From: Omphalotus guepiniiformis | Taxonomy: Eukaryota; Basidiomycota; Agaricomycetes; Agaricales; Omphalotaceae | NCBI GenBank assembly: GCA_028554645.1 | Contig: JAQOOI010000019.1 | Location: forward strand, 1,488,001 to 1,552,000 | Direction: 5' to 3' | DNA length: 64,000 nucleotides | Part shown: positions 24,924 to 37,074 of the stretch, in pieces | Layout: every line of letters starts with the position of its first letter | Position numbering within the stretch: position 1 is the stretch's first letter | The notes under the pieces: generated by a model | Database searches by the model: none | Told to the model about the DNA's origin: nothing | The model's input: the letters and a program-made list of their open reading frames with translations, nothing else | Program-made: the position numbers and the translations under genes

Positions 24924-26727
24924 GTAGCGCAAAAGAGTGAGTTGTAGAAGAGAAGGGATTCTATAGGACGAGAGGTGGTTGAGTTCCCTTTTCGTTAGAC
25001 CCCAGCTGGAAAGGGCAGGTTGCTCACGTGGTCGCAAACCCAGCGAGCTGATGTAAGCTACTTACATACGAGCTCTTTCAGCAGGTTCTTTCGAAACTTT
25101 TACTTGCTGGCTGTACTAGAAAAGATATCAAGTCTTCGTCTTCATTTTCTCGCTTTCTGACTACCTACATAGGTCCTAGCGAGGTAGGCTTCATAATCGC
25201 AAATAACCGATCACCTAAACCAAATTTTGTTCAGTTGCTCTTTTGCTCCCGAACCTCATGGACTCACCCTATGAAAGCTGGCAATGCTAACTGTCAGCTG
25301 AAGCGTAAGGCTGCATCTGATAGCACCTGTGCTCGACACAATTGATGCTACACGCAATATCTGTGCAAACTATCAACAAATCCTCGGTACCGAATCACTG
25401 TAAATCTCGAATCTCAAAATCGTACTTCAGAACCAAGATAATGGTCCGTCGTCACGACTCGTCAGCTGGCGTCCGCCAGCGTCCGCCTCGCAGGCCTCGG
25501 TCGTTGTGGATTGTACCCTCTATTGTACCACATCAAGATTCATTAGCGTGCTGCTTCGCTCTTTCAAGCACGCTCTTCATCATGGGATTCGCGACAGATC
25601 GCGAGAAATCCTTGGCATTTTCCACCGTCATTCTTCGTCGAGTTGTGTTCTGTTTAAACCGTCCACTGCACTCAAACACCCCGACAAAGAGAGACTGTTT
25701 ACTGGGAGAATCATATGTGGAGGTTTCAAAGTGGGTTCATTATATAGGGTTGCCTTCGGTGTAACGCGGAAAATGCTGGAAAATGCTGTACTTTGAAGCT
25801 TGTGGAAGCGGGCGCAACGATGGTACGAAGTTCCTGATCTTGACCCAAATGTCCGCGGTACCTCGAGGTACGTTTGCTCATATGTCGGCGTTTATAACGT
25901 ATTCTGACCTTCCTCTTGAAAATACCATATGGTACCATAGCGCCATTCAACGACATACTGAGAATATATTCTGGGTCATCAAAACTTTCCTGTGCAAAGT
26001 ATAGCTGCAAGCTTCTGGATTTCAATGAAGCACAAGGGTCTTGAGGCTGCTGTGAGTCGTTCATTACTTGGTATCGTGTACCTAATAATCTATACAACAT
26101 CCTGATTCCTCCTGATTCTCGCGGTCTCACATGCGGGCAATTCTATTTTTATCCCTGCGGGCGGTTTTCGATATTGCGCTTTATCGTCGGTCTGTAATAG
26201 ATGTCGGTTTTCCTATGTTCGCGCGCAGCACGATCTAGAGTGAAAGCAATAACTGTGCGAGAGGAAGCTGTGGAAGTATCAGTGGTTCTTCATGCAAGTA
26301 CCGGAGTGTTGGAGTAGAGCTCACTCAAAACCTCTGAACGATGCTTGTTACGATGGCTTGGACTTCTAGTCAAAGCACAACCGGTGTAAGTAATAATCTG
26401 ACGGCAAGTAATTTGCTCTATTTCGTCTTATCAGTGGTTCAGTGTTGTATATTAGACAAAATTCCGTCAATCCGCCCCATATTTTGATAATCTTGTTGCT
26501 GATGGACTTTCTCGAATCGATATTTCATACGCGACGCGACGCATGGTTCAAGCGTTCGGGTAATCACATTCACAATACAAGTGCCCCAGCTACATGTACT
26601 CCAATACAGTTGGTACGGGTTTAAGATTTGGACACCTTGGGGTATAAAAACCAAATGATTCTTTCAGTAATGTCAGGCCTCAGAGTAGTACCTCTCCTCA
26701 AGCCTTTCACTTCCTTCGGTTTTCATC
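24924..26727. other. Gene-poor spacer
   Basis: The longest frames here (for example 25,342-25,764, plus) show no domain, signal or splice support, and I leave them out. The right end is the likely promoter of the protease gene at 26,728. Confidence 0.5.
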
Positions 26728-28541
26728 ATGTTCTCCTCGAAATCGCTGTTGGCTGCCGTCACATTGGCTCTCAGTGTTGCGGCAACCCCTGTGATCATCG
26801 ACCGCTCACCCATCGCTCTGACCCTCACCAAGCGCCTCAACATAACCAGTGGACACAACCTAGTTGCTGCTGGTTTGTCCAGAGCTCAGTTGTTCAGAGA
26901 CGGACTCTCGGGCGTTAGCAAGAGACAGGCGGAACCGGTCATCAATGAGGCGGTCACCTACATCGCGGAAGTCGGCGTAAGTGTTATCTAGGTTATTCTT
27001 CTTTCTTCGAATTCGCTGATAACCACCCCGTCACATGCTTTAGGTCGGTGCCAACGATGTCACTTGTAAGCGAAGATTCACGAATTGAGGAAAGTTCTAT
27101 GATAAACCTTCTGCGCTTAATCCATAGACGACCTAATTATCGACACCGGGAGCTCTAACACCTGGGTAAGCAGCTTTATTAGTATCAGGATGCGTAGCAT
27201 TGGTGACTCATTGATGATGTCTTCAGGTTGGTGCTGATAAGAAATATACCGCAACCTCTACCAGCACAAACACCAAAGACTCGGTGTCTGTGAGCTATGG
27301 TTCTGGTAGTTTCTCTGGTAAGTATCACGCGATTCCAGTGGTCATATATTCGCGGTTCTCATTCTGATATCGTACATAGGCACTGAATACATTGACAAGG
27401 TTACGATCACTAGTGACCTTGTCATTCAGTCCCAGTCGATTGGTGTTGCTTCGAGATCTTCAGGTTTCGACGGTGTCGACGGTATTCTCGGGTACGCCCA
27501 TGAAGATGAGCTTTTATATTCGATGCCATTCAATTTCTCATGACTTATTATATACAGTATCGGACCTGATACTCTTACTGAGGGTACCGTCAGTGGCGTA
27601 AGCACTGTGCCCACTGTCACGGACAACCTATTCAGCGAGGGTGTCATCTCGAGCAAGGTGATCGGAATCTCTTTCGAGCCCACAACATCAGAAGAAACCC
27701 AGAATGGCGAATTGTTTTTCGGTAAGCTGATTCCGCGGCATGAGACCGTACAGTACTTGATACTGATGTCATTGTAGGTGGTACTGATAGCTCGAAATAC
27801 ACTGGAAGCATCACCTATACGTGAGCAATGCGATCGTTGCCGGCTTCATTGGATGAATGAACTAACATACGATTATACTACGAAGGAGACTGACTACTGG
27901 GGAATCACGCAAACCGTCAAGTATGGTTCCACCACCATCATCTCAGGATCTAGTGGTATCGTCGACACGTACGTGTTCTTACCTTCCAAGCAATTCACGG
28001 AAAAGATAAAACTAACACGTTTTTCATCAATTTCACCGGAACCACCTTGCTCTACTTCTCGACCAGCGCGTTCAACAAGTACATTTCCGCAACCGGGGCT
28101 ACCTACGACTCCTCAACTGGTCTGTACAAGCTCACCACCGCTCAATATAACGCTCTCGACAACCTCGTATTCACTATCGGCGGCGTGAGTACAATTACCT
28201 GATCAAGTCGTTGCCCTGTGCGCTAAATGAGATGTCCTCTTTTAGACGGACTTCACTCTCACCCCCAATGCTCAAATCTGGCCTCGTTCGTTGAACACGT
28301 ACATTGGCGGAAGCGCCAACAGCATCTACCTCGTTGCTGCTGATCTCGGTATGCATCGTACTACTTCCCTCGCGAAATTGACCATTCCTGATAACGATAC
28401 TTTGAATGTTTAGGATCTGGTAACGACTTTGACTTCATTGATGGATATGCTTTCCTTGAGCGCTTCTACTCGGTGTTTGATACTACTAACAACCGTGTCG
28501 GTTTTGCTACGACCTCTTTCACGGATGCTACGACTAACTAA
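26728..28541 (+). pseudogene. Secreted aspartic protease (A1, polyporopepsin-like), probably decayed
   Basis: Pepsin-family endopeptidase, or the remains of one. The start MFSSKSLLAAVTLALSVAATP is a signal peptide, followed by a propeptide ending near SKRQAEP. The first catalytic motif is LIIDTGSSNTW, then VSVSYGSGSFS (the flap region) and a normal exon chain to NGELFFGG. Two defects follow. From the donor after SITYT (27,831) no AG acceptor restores the frame of YWGITQTVKYG, being off by one base. In the second catalytic motif, IVD-TGTTLLY is split by an intron whose 3-prime end reads TTTCAC (28,031-28,036) where TTTCAG is expected. Downstream exons (TDFTLTPNAQIWP, DFDFIDGYAFLERFYSVFD, VGFA) are intact to the stop at 28,541. 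It could be functional only with non-canonical splicing or if the sequence has errors. Confidence 0.75.
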
Positions 28542-29119
28542 CATTTTCAAACTAAATTGTACTCGTTTACAAACGTAGAAGAATCAATTTATCAATTTAC
28601 ATACTTGTCTATTTAGCATCATCGTAGGAATTGTGAGCGCTTGGGCGTGTGGTTAACGACATATCAAATGTGGAAAGTGCTTTCCACCCTGCGGCCTCTT
28701 ACATAAGCGTTTGAGCCTTGACGCTGCCCTGGGGCCTCAGCGCCACACCTGAGCATCCTGAAGCTTTCGGCGTGTTGCTGCGACTTGAGATCTAATTGTA
28801 TTTTCGGACGACTCGATTTGTGGTTTATCACTAGAGAGTTGAAAGAGTGTCCGTGCCACCCTTGTAGTAGTTCGGAAGGTTGGGAAAAGGCTTATTGTCC
28901 GTGGTAGCAAAATTTCGCTGAATGATTTGAATTTGTGGTTGAATTGCTGTATTCATCGTTACTCACGAATGTGACCCTTACATCTTCACAGTCATCCTCG
29001 CACCAGTCTGCCCAACCTATCCCTGCTCCAGCGGCATAACTGTTATGATAACTGTAGATGCTGATATTGACAATGGGAGTAGAAATTTACAGAAACAACA
29101 ATGATATAGAAGGAATTGA
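28542..29119. other. Convergent 3-prime spacer
   Basis: No coding motif is found. The protease and the minus-strand hypothetical gene both end toward this spacer. Confidence 0.6.
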
Positions 29120-29756
29120 TCAAGCGTTATTCACAAGAACCGCAAAGTCGTCGACATTGGGTTCTGTGGGAAACGGCACTACCACTTCTTGGGTTCTACG
29201 ACCACGACCAGAATCATAGGTCACTCGGATTCGAGTGCCACCGAAGAATCTATGTGGTCTGTGCATCTCAATCCATCCACCCGTCGGATCCATGACCTTC
29301 AAGTCGAAGTCGGCAGGCAACCAGTTAATACAATCTCGTCTATCTCCCTTATGGTGAGGATCCGTCGTCCTGCCGAACCAGAGGCTGACCAGGCCTCGAA
29401 CCGGTGAACGCTCTTCACAGAAGAAGATTCGAAGGTCGCCATTGGCGAAAACGGAGCAAGGAACATCAGGGGGGAAGTCGCGGCCCTACACGTAGCGATC
29501 AGCGTCAGAACGGGGTACGACAGTGCCAGTTTGCAATAGAATTACCGCGTCCAAGATAGGGAGGTCTGGAACTTCCGTCAAAGCACGATACATCTCGTTG
29601 GTACCACCATATAAGTTTTTCAACGCTGAAGCAAGCTTTGCTTGGTGTTCGGCCAGTGTTAATTTTGTGTGACCATTCTTGCTGTCCTTGAGCCACGTCT
29701 CTGTGAAGATTTTTTGATAGTCAGCCGGGATATGATCCCATGTTGAAGACTACATC
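29120..29756 (-). CDS. Hypothetical protein, at least two exons
   Basis: I do not recognise the family. The downstream exon (29,120 to about 29,483) reads GRDFPPDVPCSVFANGDLRIFF, then LVSLWFGRTTDPHHKGD, WLPADFDLKVMDPTGGWIEM and ends DDFAVLVNNA. The upstream exon, from about 29,756, reads STWDHIPADYQKIFTETWLKD, LTLAEHQAKLASALKNLYGG and ends PDLPILDA. A GT-AG intron of 61 bp at about 29,484-29,544 joins them in phase. The composition is that of a soluble globular protein of at least 200 residues, with no signal or membrane segment. I could not find a convincing first exon with a start codon, because an in-frame stop lies just before the upstream exon, so the 5-prime end is open. Confidence 0.5.
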
Positions 29757-30258
29757 AAGCGCCGTAAGTGAGTATTAAACCAGAGCCAGGCGGACAGTGC
29801 ACCATGTCAACTCAACGATGATGGTGGTGGCGAAGGAGAAAGTGAATGAACAATAATATTTGTCCTTATTATGCGATGTCGGAGCAATCCCGGCGCCGTT
29901 CCGGTGCTTCGTTGCTTAAGAATCAATCGATAGTGTCCACTGCAAGCTTGGCTTCCACAATGGCTGCAAGCTTCCACAATGGCTGATCATATACTGTACA
30001 TACTCAATACGTATTAATACCCATTAGTACGCCATCCTTTCCAAATGAGTAGCAGGTGGAGATTTCCGAGATAAGATCAACCAGCCACACTACTACTCCT
30101 GCTCCCATACTCTTTTATCCGGTACCACAAGTTGGCTCCTGCCTGGCTTTGACTCTGAGACTATTCTATCGCTGGTGCGCCTTATGCACATATAACTTTG
30201 CGCAGACAGTAACTAACCTGTGGTCATGTAGACTCACGTCTCAAGTCAGCACGTTACC

Positions 30259-30780
30259 ATGGCATTTCTGGGATCCACCACCTATCTCCACTTTTTTCAG
30301 TGCCAGAACGACTTGTTTCTTGCCCAAAACGTCAACCCTGTTGACCCTGCTCTTGGGGATATAAGGCTCATCCACCAGGGGTTGAACGTTGGATTTGCAA
30401 TAATGTATTTGGAAATATATGCTGGCCATCAAGTGTGGCAGGTTATGTCGGCACCTCTTTGGCTCAATGTTGTTCTCCACCCGCTGCCTATCCTAGGCTT
30501 GCCTCCACAAAACCTAGCAGTGCTGCTTGCACCGGCAGAACCTATTTTGGTAAACCCCGTTCCCGTTCCGGTGCACGCATTTTTAACCCCTTGGACACCC
30601 GATACCAAAGTTGAGTCGTTTACGGCAGCGCCGGGTGTGATTTGGTATATTCCACACCTTCCTAGGCGGGAGGGTGATCAATACCTGCGTCCAAACCCTC
30701 ATCCACCAGCTCCTCCACGGGGTTATGCTGCGGTAACGTGGGGAGCTCAACTCAGCCGTTATCGGAAGGGTATTTCATAA
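30259..30780 (+). CDS. Hypothetical Pro/Leu-rich open frame
   Basis: An uninterrupted 173-codon frame from an ATG, rich in Pro and Leu (for example PILGLPPQNLAVLLAP, NPVPVPVHAF, PNPHPPAPP). It has no known domain. It stops about 60 bp before the orphan SDHA exon copy. It may be a real small gene or an exon of one, or a chance frame; codon-level support is lacking. Confidence 0.3.
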   Translation: MAFLGSTTYLHFFQCQNDLFLAQNVNPVDPALGDIRLIHQGLNVGFAIMYLEIYAGHQVWQVMSAPLWLNVVLHPLPILGLPPQNLAVLLAPAEPILVNPVPVPVHAFLTPWTPDTKVESFTAAPGVIWYIPHLPRREGDQYLRPNPHPPAPPRGYAAVTWGAQLSRYRKGIS

Positions 30781-30838
30781 CTATGGTACTCGCACGTAGA
30801 TTACTCAAGCATCCAATCTTTTTACTCTTAACTGAGTA

Positions 30839-31025
30839 GCTCGAACAATATAGAGTGCCATTTTCTCGCACCCAAGATGGAAAGATCTATCAAGTGAATA
30901 ATCGTTAAACTACGTCAAGGCGGATTGGCGTACCGCTGTGCGGCAGCAGATCATACTGGTCACGCTCTCCTTCATACTCTACACGGACAATCGCTCCGCC
31001 ATAACACGAAGTTTTTCATATGTAG
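30839..31025 (+). pseudogene. Orphan duplicated SDHA exon fragment
   Basis: This stretch copies the exon at about 32,322-32,515 of the SDHA-like gene downstream. Both begin CT(C/T)GAACAATATAGAGTGCC-like sequence after an AG. Both share TTTTCTCGCACCCAAGA, GATCTATCAA, ATTGGC(G/A)TACCG and GACAATCGCTCCGCCA. The fragment has lost bases inside the RPLGGQS codons and has a one-base deletion after AAACTACG, so the frame is broken. No other exons of the gene accompany it. Confidence 0.85.
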
Positions 31026-31524
31026 AATTTGGTTGCTAGCATAGCTGACTAAGTCATTTGAAGACGTTGCCAAACAGACCTGAGGTTCTGAAAATTTAAC
31101 ACGCCTTTCCGAATTTGTCTGAAATGCGCTATAATTGACTCGCGCAAAAACTAATCTTTACATGATGCGTCGTCATATTTTCCATACAATTCATCTTCGG
31201 AAGTGACTGAAGCGATAAAGTCAATTCTTCTCTCAATACACCTCTCTACATTGAAAACAATTCATCAGCTGCATAGCATGTCATCTGCTCTGCTTCCATT
31301 CAATGGCTCTGGCGTTCTCAGCCCCATGGCTACCTTCTAGCACACTTAGTAGGGTGATGAAGCGCTGAAGACCACTAATTCAGAATATTCGCTATGTGAG
31401 AACAAGCTGCACCGAATACCAGACAGATGAACATATTCCTCACGCCGGTGGTCATCACAAGACCAACACTGATGGCAGAAGCAATTAATGTGCACCTGCG
31501 TCTGACAAAGCTCTGAAACTCACC
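31026..31524. other. Spacer before the SDHA-like gene
   Basis: No coding sequence is recognised. It separates the orphan exon fragment from the start of the SDHA-like gene and should contain its promoter. Confidence 0.5.
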
Positions 31525-34500
31525 ATGATGATGCTTTCGAAAGCTTTCAATCGATCTATTGTTGTCTCCGAACGCTGCCTGTTTCATTCAACGGTCTACC
31601 ATCGCGGGGTCGTCTCTACTCAGCCAGTGAAGGGAAGGGAAACGCAGGTTCGCAGAATGCTCATCTCACAACACTTTTGATTCTTTGACACTACTCATAG
31701 TCATTTGATACAGGCAGATTTTGCAGATGCAGGGAAGTACCCATTGATTGAACATGAATATGATGCTGTTGTCATGTATGAATTTGATCTCCCCGCCTTG
31801 ATGTTTTTAACACGATGCTATCATTCCTACAGCGGTGCGGGTGGCGCAGGACTACGGGCTGCATTCGGTCTTGCAGAAGCTGGTTTCAAGACAGCCTGTA
31901 TCACCAAGTTGTTTCCCACTAGGAGCCACACAGTTGCGGCGCAGGTAAGGTCGTTTTTTATAGCCTTTACGTGGAACCTGATAGTAATGGGTTGCACAGG
32001 GTGGGATCAATGCCGCTCTCGGTGTGAGGGACTAAAATAGAGCACTGTTACTCGAAATTGAATCATACTCCTTACAGAATATGACCGAAGACGACTGGAG
32101 ATGGCACATGTATGACACCATCAGCATCATATTCCTTGCGTGTCAGTTTCGCTAGCACAGCTGAACTTCATCACTTTTGTGAATCAGGTCAAAGGATCGG
32201 ACTGGCTTGGTGATCAAGATGCAATTCACTATATGTGTCGCAAAGCCCCAAACACTGTCATTGAGGTAGTCTAGTCAGCATGTGTACTTCTTGATCTAAC
32301 TCTTGATGATTGCTTGCAGCTTGAACAATATGGAGTGCCATTTTCTCGCACCCAAGAAGGAAAGATCTATCAAAGACCTCTTGGTGGTCAATCGTTAAAC
32401 TACGGTCAAGGTGGATTGGCATACCGTTGTGCGGCAGCAGCAGATCGTACTGGTCACGCTCTGCTTCATACTCTATACGGACAATCGCTCCGCCACAATA
32501 CGAACTTTTTCATAGAATACTTCGCGCTGGACTTGATCATGGAAGGCGGAGAATGTGTTGGAGTAATGGCACTGAGCATGGAAGATGGTTTATTGCATCA
32601 ATTCTGTGCGCATAAGACTGTTCTTGCCACAGGTGGATATAGACGTGCTTACTTTAGCTGCACGAGTGCACATACATGTACCGGGGATGGCTTTGCGATG
32701 GCTTTGCGAGCTGGTCTACCGCTCCAAGATCTTGAGTTTGTTCAGTTCCATCCAACTGGCATCTATGGTGCGGGTTGCCTCATATCCGAAGGTAGAGTAT
32801 GGATTCTCGTCTCGTGCCTCGCCTTGAATGTTCGACTACCTTGATACTACTAGGATGCCGAGGAGAAGGTGGATATCTTCTTAATTCCGAAGGGGAGCGG
32901 TTCATGGAGCGATATGCACCAACTGCGAAGGATCTGGCTTCTCGTGATGTAGTCTCACGCAGTATGACCATGGAGATCCGTGAAGGCAGAGGAGTTGGAC
33001 CGGAGCGAGATCACATATATCTCCAGCTCAGTCACCTTCCCCCAGATTTACTCAATGAACGCCTACCAGGAATCTCCGAGACAGCGTCAATCTTTTCCGG
33101 AGTCGACGTGACAAAAGAACCAATTCCTGTAATCCCGACGGTACATTACAACAGTAAGTATCTGATTCATTCTCTTTATGTAATGCAACGTAAACTGTAC
33201 TCCGTCAGTGGGAGGTATCCCGACCAAGTACACGGGCGAAGTACTCACCGTCTCTGCAAGTGGTGAAGATACAGTCGTTCCAGGTCTTTACGCAGCCGGC
33301 GAAACAGCGTGTGTATCTGTCCATGGAGCCAATCGACTAGGAGCCAACTCTCTTCTGGATATTGTTGTGTTTGGACGTGCATGTGCGAACCACATCAAGG
33401 AAACTCTTACCCCAGGCGAGCCGCATAAACAGATCTCTTCAGAAGCCGGGATGGAATGTATTGAATTTATGGATCGCATACGGTGAAGTGGCCGGCGGAT
33501 AATTGGGGGAGTCTATGAAGCTGACATCGGGTACAGCACTTCTTGTGGGCCTGAAAGTGTTGCGCGGATTAGGTTAACAGCACAAAGAATCATGCAATCC
33601 GATGCTGCTGTGTTTCGGTCGGTAGTTCTGCGGTGACCTTGGTCAAAGCGACAAATACTGAATGCTGCCTCCCAGGACTCAGAAATCCCTCGATAGCGGT
33701 GTGCATAAGATGCGTTCTATTTACTCTGCCTTTCAGAGGATAGGTATCAAGGACAGGAGTATGGTTTGGAACTTGTATGTTCATCCACAATCTTGGAGTT
33801 GAATCACTAATCGAGACATTTCATTCACGGTAGTGATCTTATTGAGGCTCTTGAGCTTCGCAATATCCTTCAATGCGCAATCCAAGGTATAACCTCAGCC
33901 GCTGCCCGTAAAGAGTCCCGTGGTGCTCACGCTCGGGAAGACTATCCAGAAGTAAGTTGATCCACTTGATTGGTGGCCTGAGCAGGGGCCCAGGCAGGTA
34001 CGGGTTCACTACATAGCATTACTGACTCTCTGTGGGCTAATCGCGGCTCGGCCTTTGGCCAGCCGCTTTTAGCCCGCAAAATCTCGAACTCGTGATTAGA
34101 GATGTAGTAGAAACGGAAAATGTCAAGGAAAGATACAGAGGGCGACATAAGGAAATGTGAGATGTAAAACAAACAGAAGTTACAAAGAAAGGATGACAAG
34201 CGAAGATTTTGTACGAAATTGATATGAGTAAGCAGGCTCACACTTAACTGGAACCCTTGGGTGAAAATTCCTCCCATACCACATGGCACGTGACTTCACG
34301 CTTAACTGGACACAAGTGAGCGAAGAAGCCACAGACGAAGAGCCGGCCGGAGCGGCAATCATCGGCATCACACTTAACGGGTACCAAAAAAGCCAAAAAA
34401 TGCCCATGAAAGAACGAATTCTACATTTCATTTCGAACTCGTAAAAGTCAGCCGGCAGTGCATCAACTAAATCTGAGTGCCTTCAGAGGGACGACGAGAA

Positions 34501-34636
34501 CTGGATGAAACATACATTGTCCTTTCAAAATGATTGCTTCAGTCCCGATGTGGAGCTGAAGTACCGCAATGTCATTGATAAGACTCTGGATGAGGACGAA
34601 TGTAAACCTGTGCTTCCTATCAAGCGGGTGTATTAA
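31525..34636 (+). CDS. Succinate dehydrogenase flavoprotein subunit-like (second copy, possibly decaying)
   Basis: SDHA oxidises succinate in mitochondrial complex II with covalently bound FAD. The start [18 protein letters not shown] looks like a mitochondrial presequence. It continues [34 protein letters not shown] (FAD-linking His) and GGINAALG. Later come [90 protein letters not shown] and [11 protein letters not shown]. It ends PIKRVY at 34,636. Exons join in phase except one: after [14 protein letters not shown] (32,078-32,119) the intron begins AT (32,120-32,121) instead of GT, before [12 protein letters not shown]. Substitutions at usually invariant places include [10 protein letters not shown] for GGYGRAYFSC and GDGFAMA for GDGNAM. 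The last intron is unusually long, about 530 bp. I infer a paralogue of the real SDHA under weak constraint. Confidence 0.8.
33953..34486 (+). other. Oversized last intron of the SDHA-like gene, with inverted repeat
   Basis: The donor follows DYPE and the acceptor precedes RDDENWMKH. Inside, 34,034-34,076 forms an imperfect hairpin: GGGCTAA with CGCGGCTCGGCC pairs with GGCCAGCCGC and TTTTAGCCC around a TTT loop. The motif CAC(A/G)CTTAAC(T/G)GG occurs at about 34,240, 34,298 and 34,370. These features suggest inserted repeat DNA. Confidence 0.7.
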
Positions 34637-35440
34637 AAACCGCAGGCTGGGGCTCATGAACGTGTACGTTTTACGCGATTATTCGGGTGGGCATTTGGAC
34701 ATGGGATGAGCTGGGCACAATGATCATGAGTATATCGTTACCGTCAGAGACATTCTCAGGCTTGTTCTTGGTTTCTTGTTCTGTAGGGTTCAGCTAAGGC
34801 TCAGAACTGGATCTACTTTCTTCTACTTTACACAAAAATGGCTTCAATAGTGCGATCTCTATTACTGTCCTTGCTAGCCCACCTGCCTCGCTAGTGGTGA
34901 AAATGATAAAGGCAATCTTGACAGACCACGGTACAATCAGCCGGAAAGTGCCGTAATGTCTGAGCTTAAACATCGGCAACAGGCGGCAAAAAAATGAAAA
35001 TGCTCCTTGCCGCCGGTTTCAACGGCAAAAGCCCTTCTGATACTTGATTTCATCCATGAATAGACGCTTCGCATGATAGGTCCATTTTTGCAGAGTACGT
35101 GCGGAGTTGTTGGTGTACACTTACCATCTATTCATCTCTCATTTGTTTCTGACTTCTTTTAGCTGCCAAGTTGGCCGAATTAATATTGGACCCCTTGAAG
35201 GCTTGACTTGCTATAAATTGACGGAGGCTTTACGGCTGCAAATGCTATACTTCGACCCTGAGTCTTGAGATCCCAACATTTGTTTTTTCTTTTAGATCTA
35301 TCATCCGGGGTTGGAAAGCATCAAAACAAAGATTTGGTAAATAATGCGACTGAATTGTTCACTGCTATTTTTTTTCCCTTTCACCACCTCCCGCCTTCAG
35401 CGCACTAGCCTTCATTTCACTGAAGGGCTGAAGCTCAAGA
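34637..35440. other. Intergenic spacer
   Basis: No gene is seen. The promoter of the seven-helix gene starting at 35,441 should lie in its right part. Confidence 0.55.
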
Positions 35441-37074
35441 ATGCCTTTGAGCTTTGCACAAGCGGAGCTAGTTGGGATAGTTCTTCATTCGGCACTCTTT
35501 GGTACGTTCTCGGCACCCCCTCGTGCGCGCGCCCACAAACTGACGTATGTGCATCAGGACTCTACCTGAACCTATTCGTCCAAAGTTTGCCATTTCAATT
35601 AAATGGGAGGACTCGTCCCTACAATAAAGGTTCGATAATTCCATCGAATGGCTTCAAAATCAACTCTAAAATCGTGTTTTGCCCCAGTGCTCTTGACGTC
35701 AAACATCCTGCTATTTATCTTCATACTTTCGGTCGGTGATTCCTTGTTTTTGAAGAAACTCTTAGAGCAGAGCTCATGTTCCACATGGAACATCTAGCAT
35801 TGGGTCGTTCAGATCGTCCGCAGTCAACGAGCGTTCATCAACACTGAAGGGCAGTCTGGCGATCCTGCTTCGTTGTATTATGCTTTTCCAGCGGATTACA
35901 TGAATGTGTTGAAGGAGGCACTGTATGTGATGCAAACCTTGATTGGGGATTGTACAATGGTGAGCTACGCATCGGTGTACGCTTGCCTACGCAGCTTGAT
36001 AATGACCTCTTTGATATTCCTTAGGGTTATCGAGTATGGATTGTTTATGGTCGACGTTACATCTTCGTCCTACTCCCGATTTTGACCATCATCGCTTTCG
36101 TAGGCAAGTCACTCTATAAACCAACTTCAGGGAGGAAGGGCTAATGTTGGGGGTATTAGTGAGCAGCATAAATGTCCTCATCCAGCTCTCACACGCTTCA
36201 TTGGGTGAAGATGTTTTTGCATCGGCTGTTGGTCACTGGGCTATAGCTGTATTCACGACTTCTGTGGGTACGTTCCTATGCGCTCCCTTACTTCCCGTGA
36301 ATGATGTTCATTCTGATGTTCATTCCGTGTTTCCAGTACCAATCTGATCACCTCAGGCACGTATAGATGGTCTCGGCTTGTAGTACTGAATACTGAATAC
36401 TGAGATATTTTTAGGTCTCATAGGGTACAGGTTCTGGTCAATTCAGAGGCGGGTCAAAGGAATCTCGTATGGTTACGGTCTGACGGTACTTTCTGTTTTC
36501 CGCGTGTGTTGCGATGTTCTAGCCCACTCTCACTGTACCATCTATAGGCCTATGCGCACATCATTATAGAAAGTGCTGCACTATATACGTGAGTATTACT
36601 CTTCGTTGTCGGTCGAACGGATACCTCATTTCCCGCAGGATAATGACCATCATAGTTCTAATTGGCTATTCAACAAAGGAAACCTGGCAATTCATTTTCC
36701 TGGATATGGTCCGTTATACCATTTATTGTCCAGGGTGAAGGCGTACTCACGATGTGTTTCATGCCTTGTAGCTTAGCCCGATCATTGTAAGTTCTAAGCT
36801 TTGCCACCCAAGCCTAGCAGCACGGAACCTTACTCGTTCACAGGGTATATCCTTCACTTTAATTTCCGTTCGCGCAAATCGAAGCAAGTCTCTGGGCCAG
36901 GACGTTTTCAGCTCGCACGAAGCAACTAGCACCAATGCAGTGCGTGTTCGGGTCGACGCAGACGTTCACGTTGATGCCATCGGTCTGGACACGGTGACTG
37001 GCGATGGTCATCAGCATACCTTGAAGAGCTCGGATTCGCGTGATGGGTCTAGTAGTAGTATAGGTAGGAAATAA
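35441..37074 (+). CDS. Basidiomycete seven-helix membrane protein, 12 exons
   Basis: Multi-pass membrane protein of 320 residues; function unknown. Exons: 35441-35501, 35558-35614, 35688-35731, 35798-35959, 36025-36103, 36160-36271, 36337-36356, 36415-36485, 36548-36588, 36639-36708, 36772-36786 and 36844-37074. They total 963 nt with all joins in phase. Landmarks are MPLSFAQAELVGIVLHSALFGLYL, TSNILLFIFILS, VLKEALYVMQTLIGD, YRVWIVYGRRYIFVLLP, HWAIAVFTTSV, TNLITSGLIGYRFW, IIIESAALYT, WQFIFLDML and SPIIGISFTLISVRA. A hydrophilic tail ends GSSSSIGRK. This is the family whose members carry IESAA(L/I)YT and PIIGI(S/T)FTLI near the end. Two introns (from 36,104 and 36,357) begin with GC instead of GT. 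One exon is only 15 nt. It is distinct in sequence from the DUF6534 protein at 4-6.4 kb. Confidence 0.87.
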
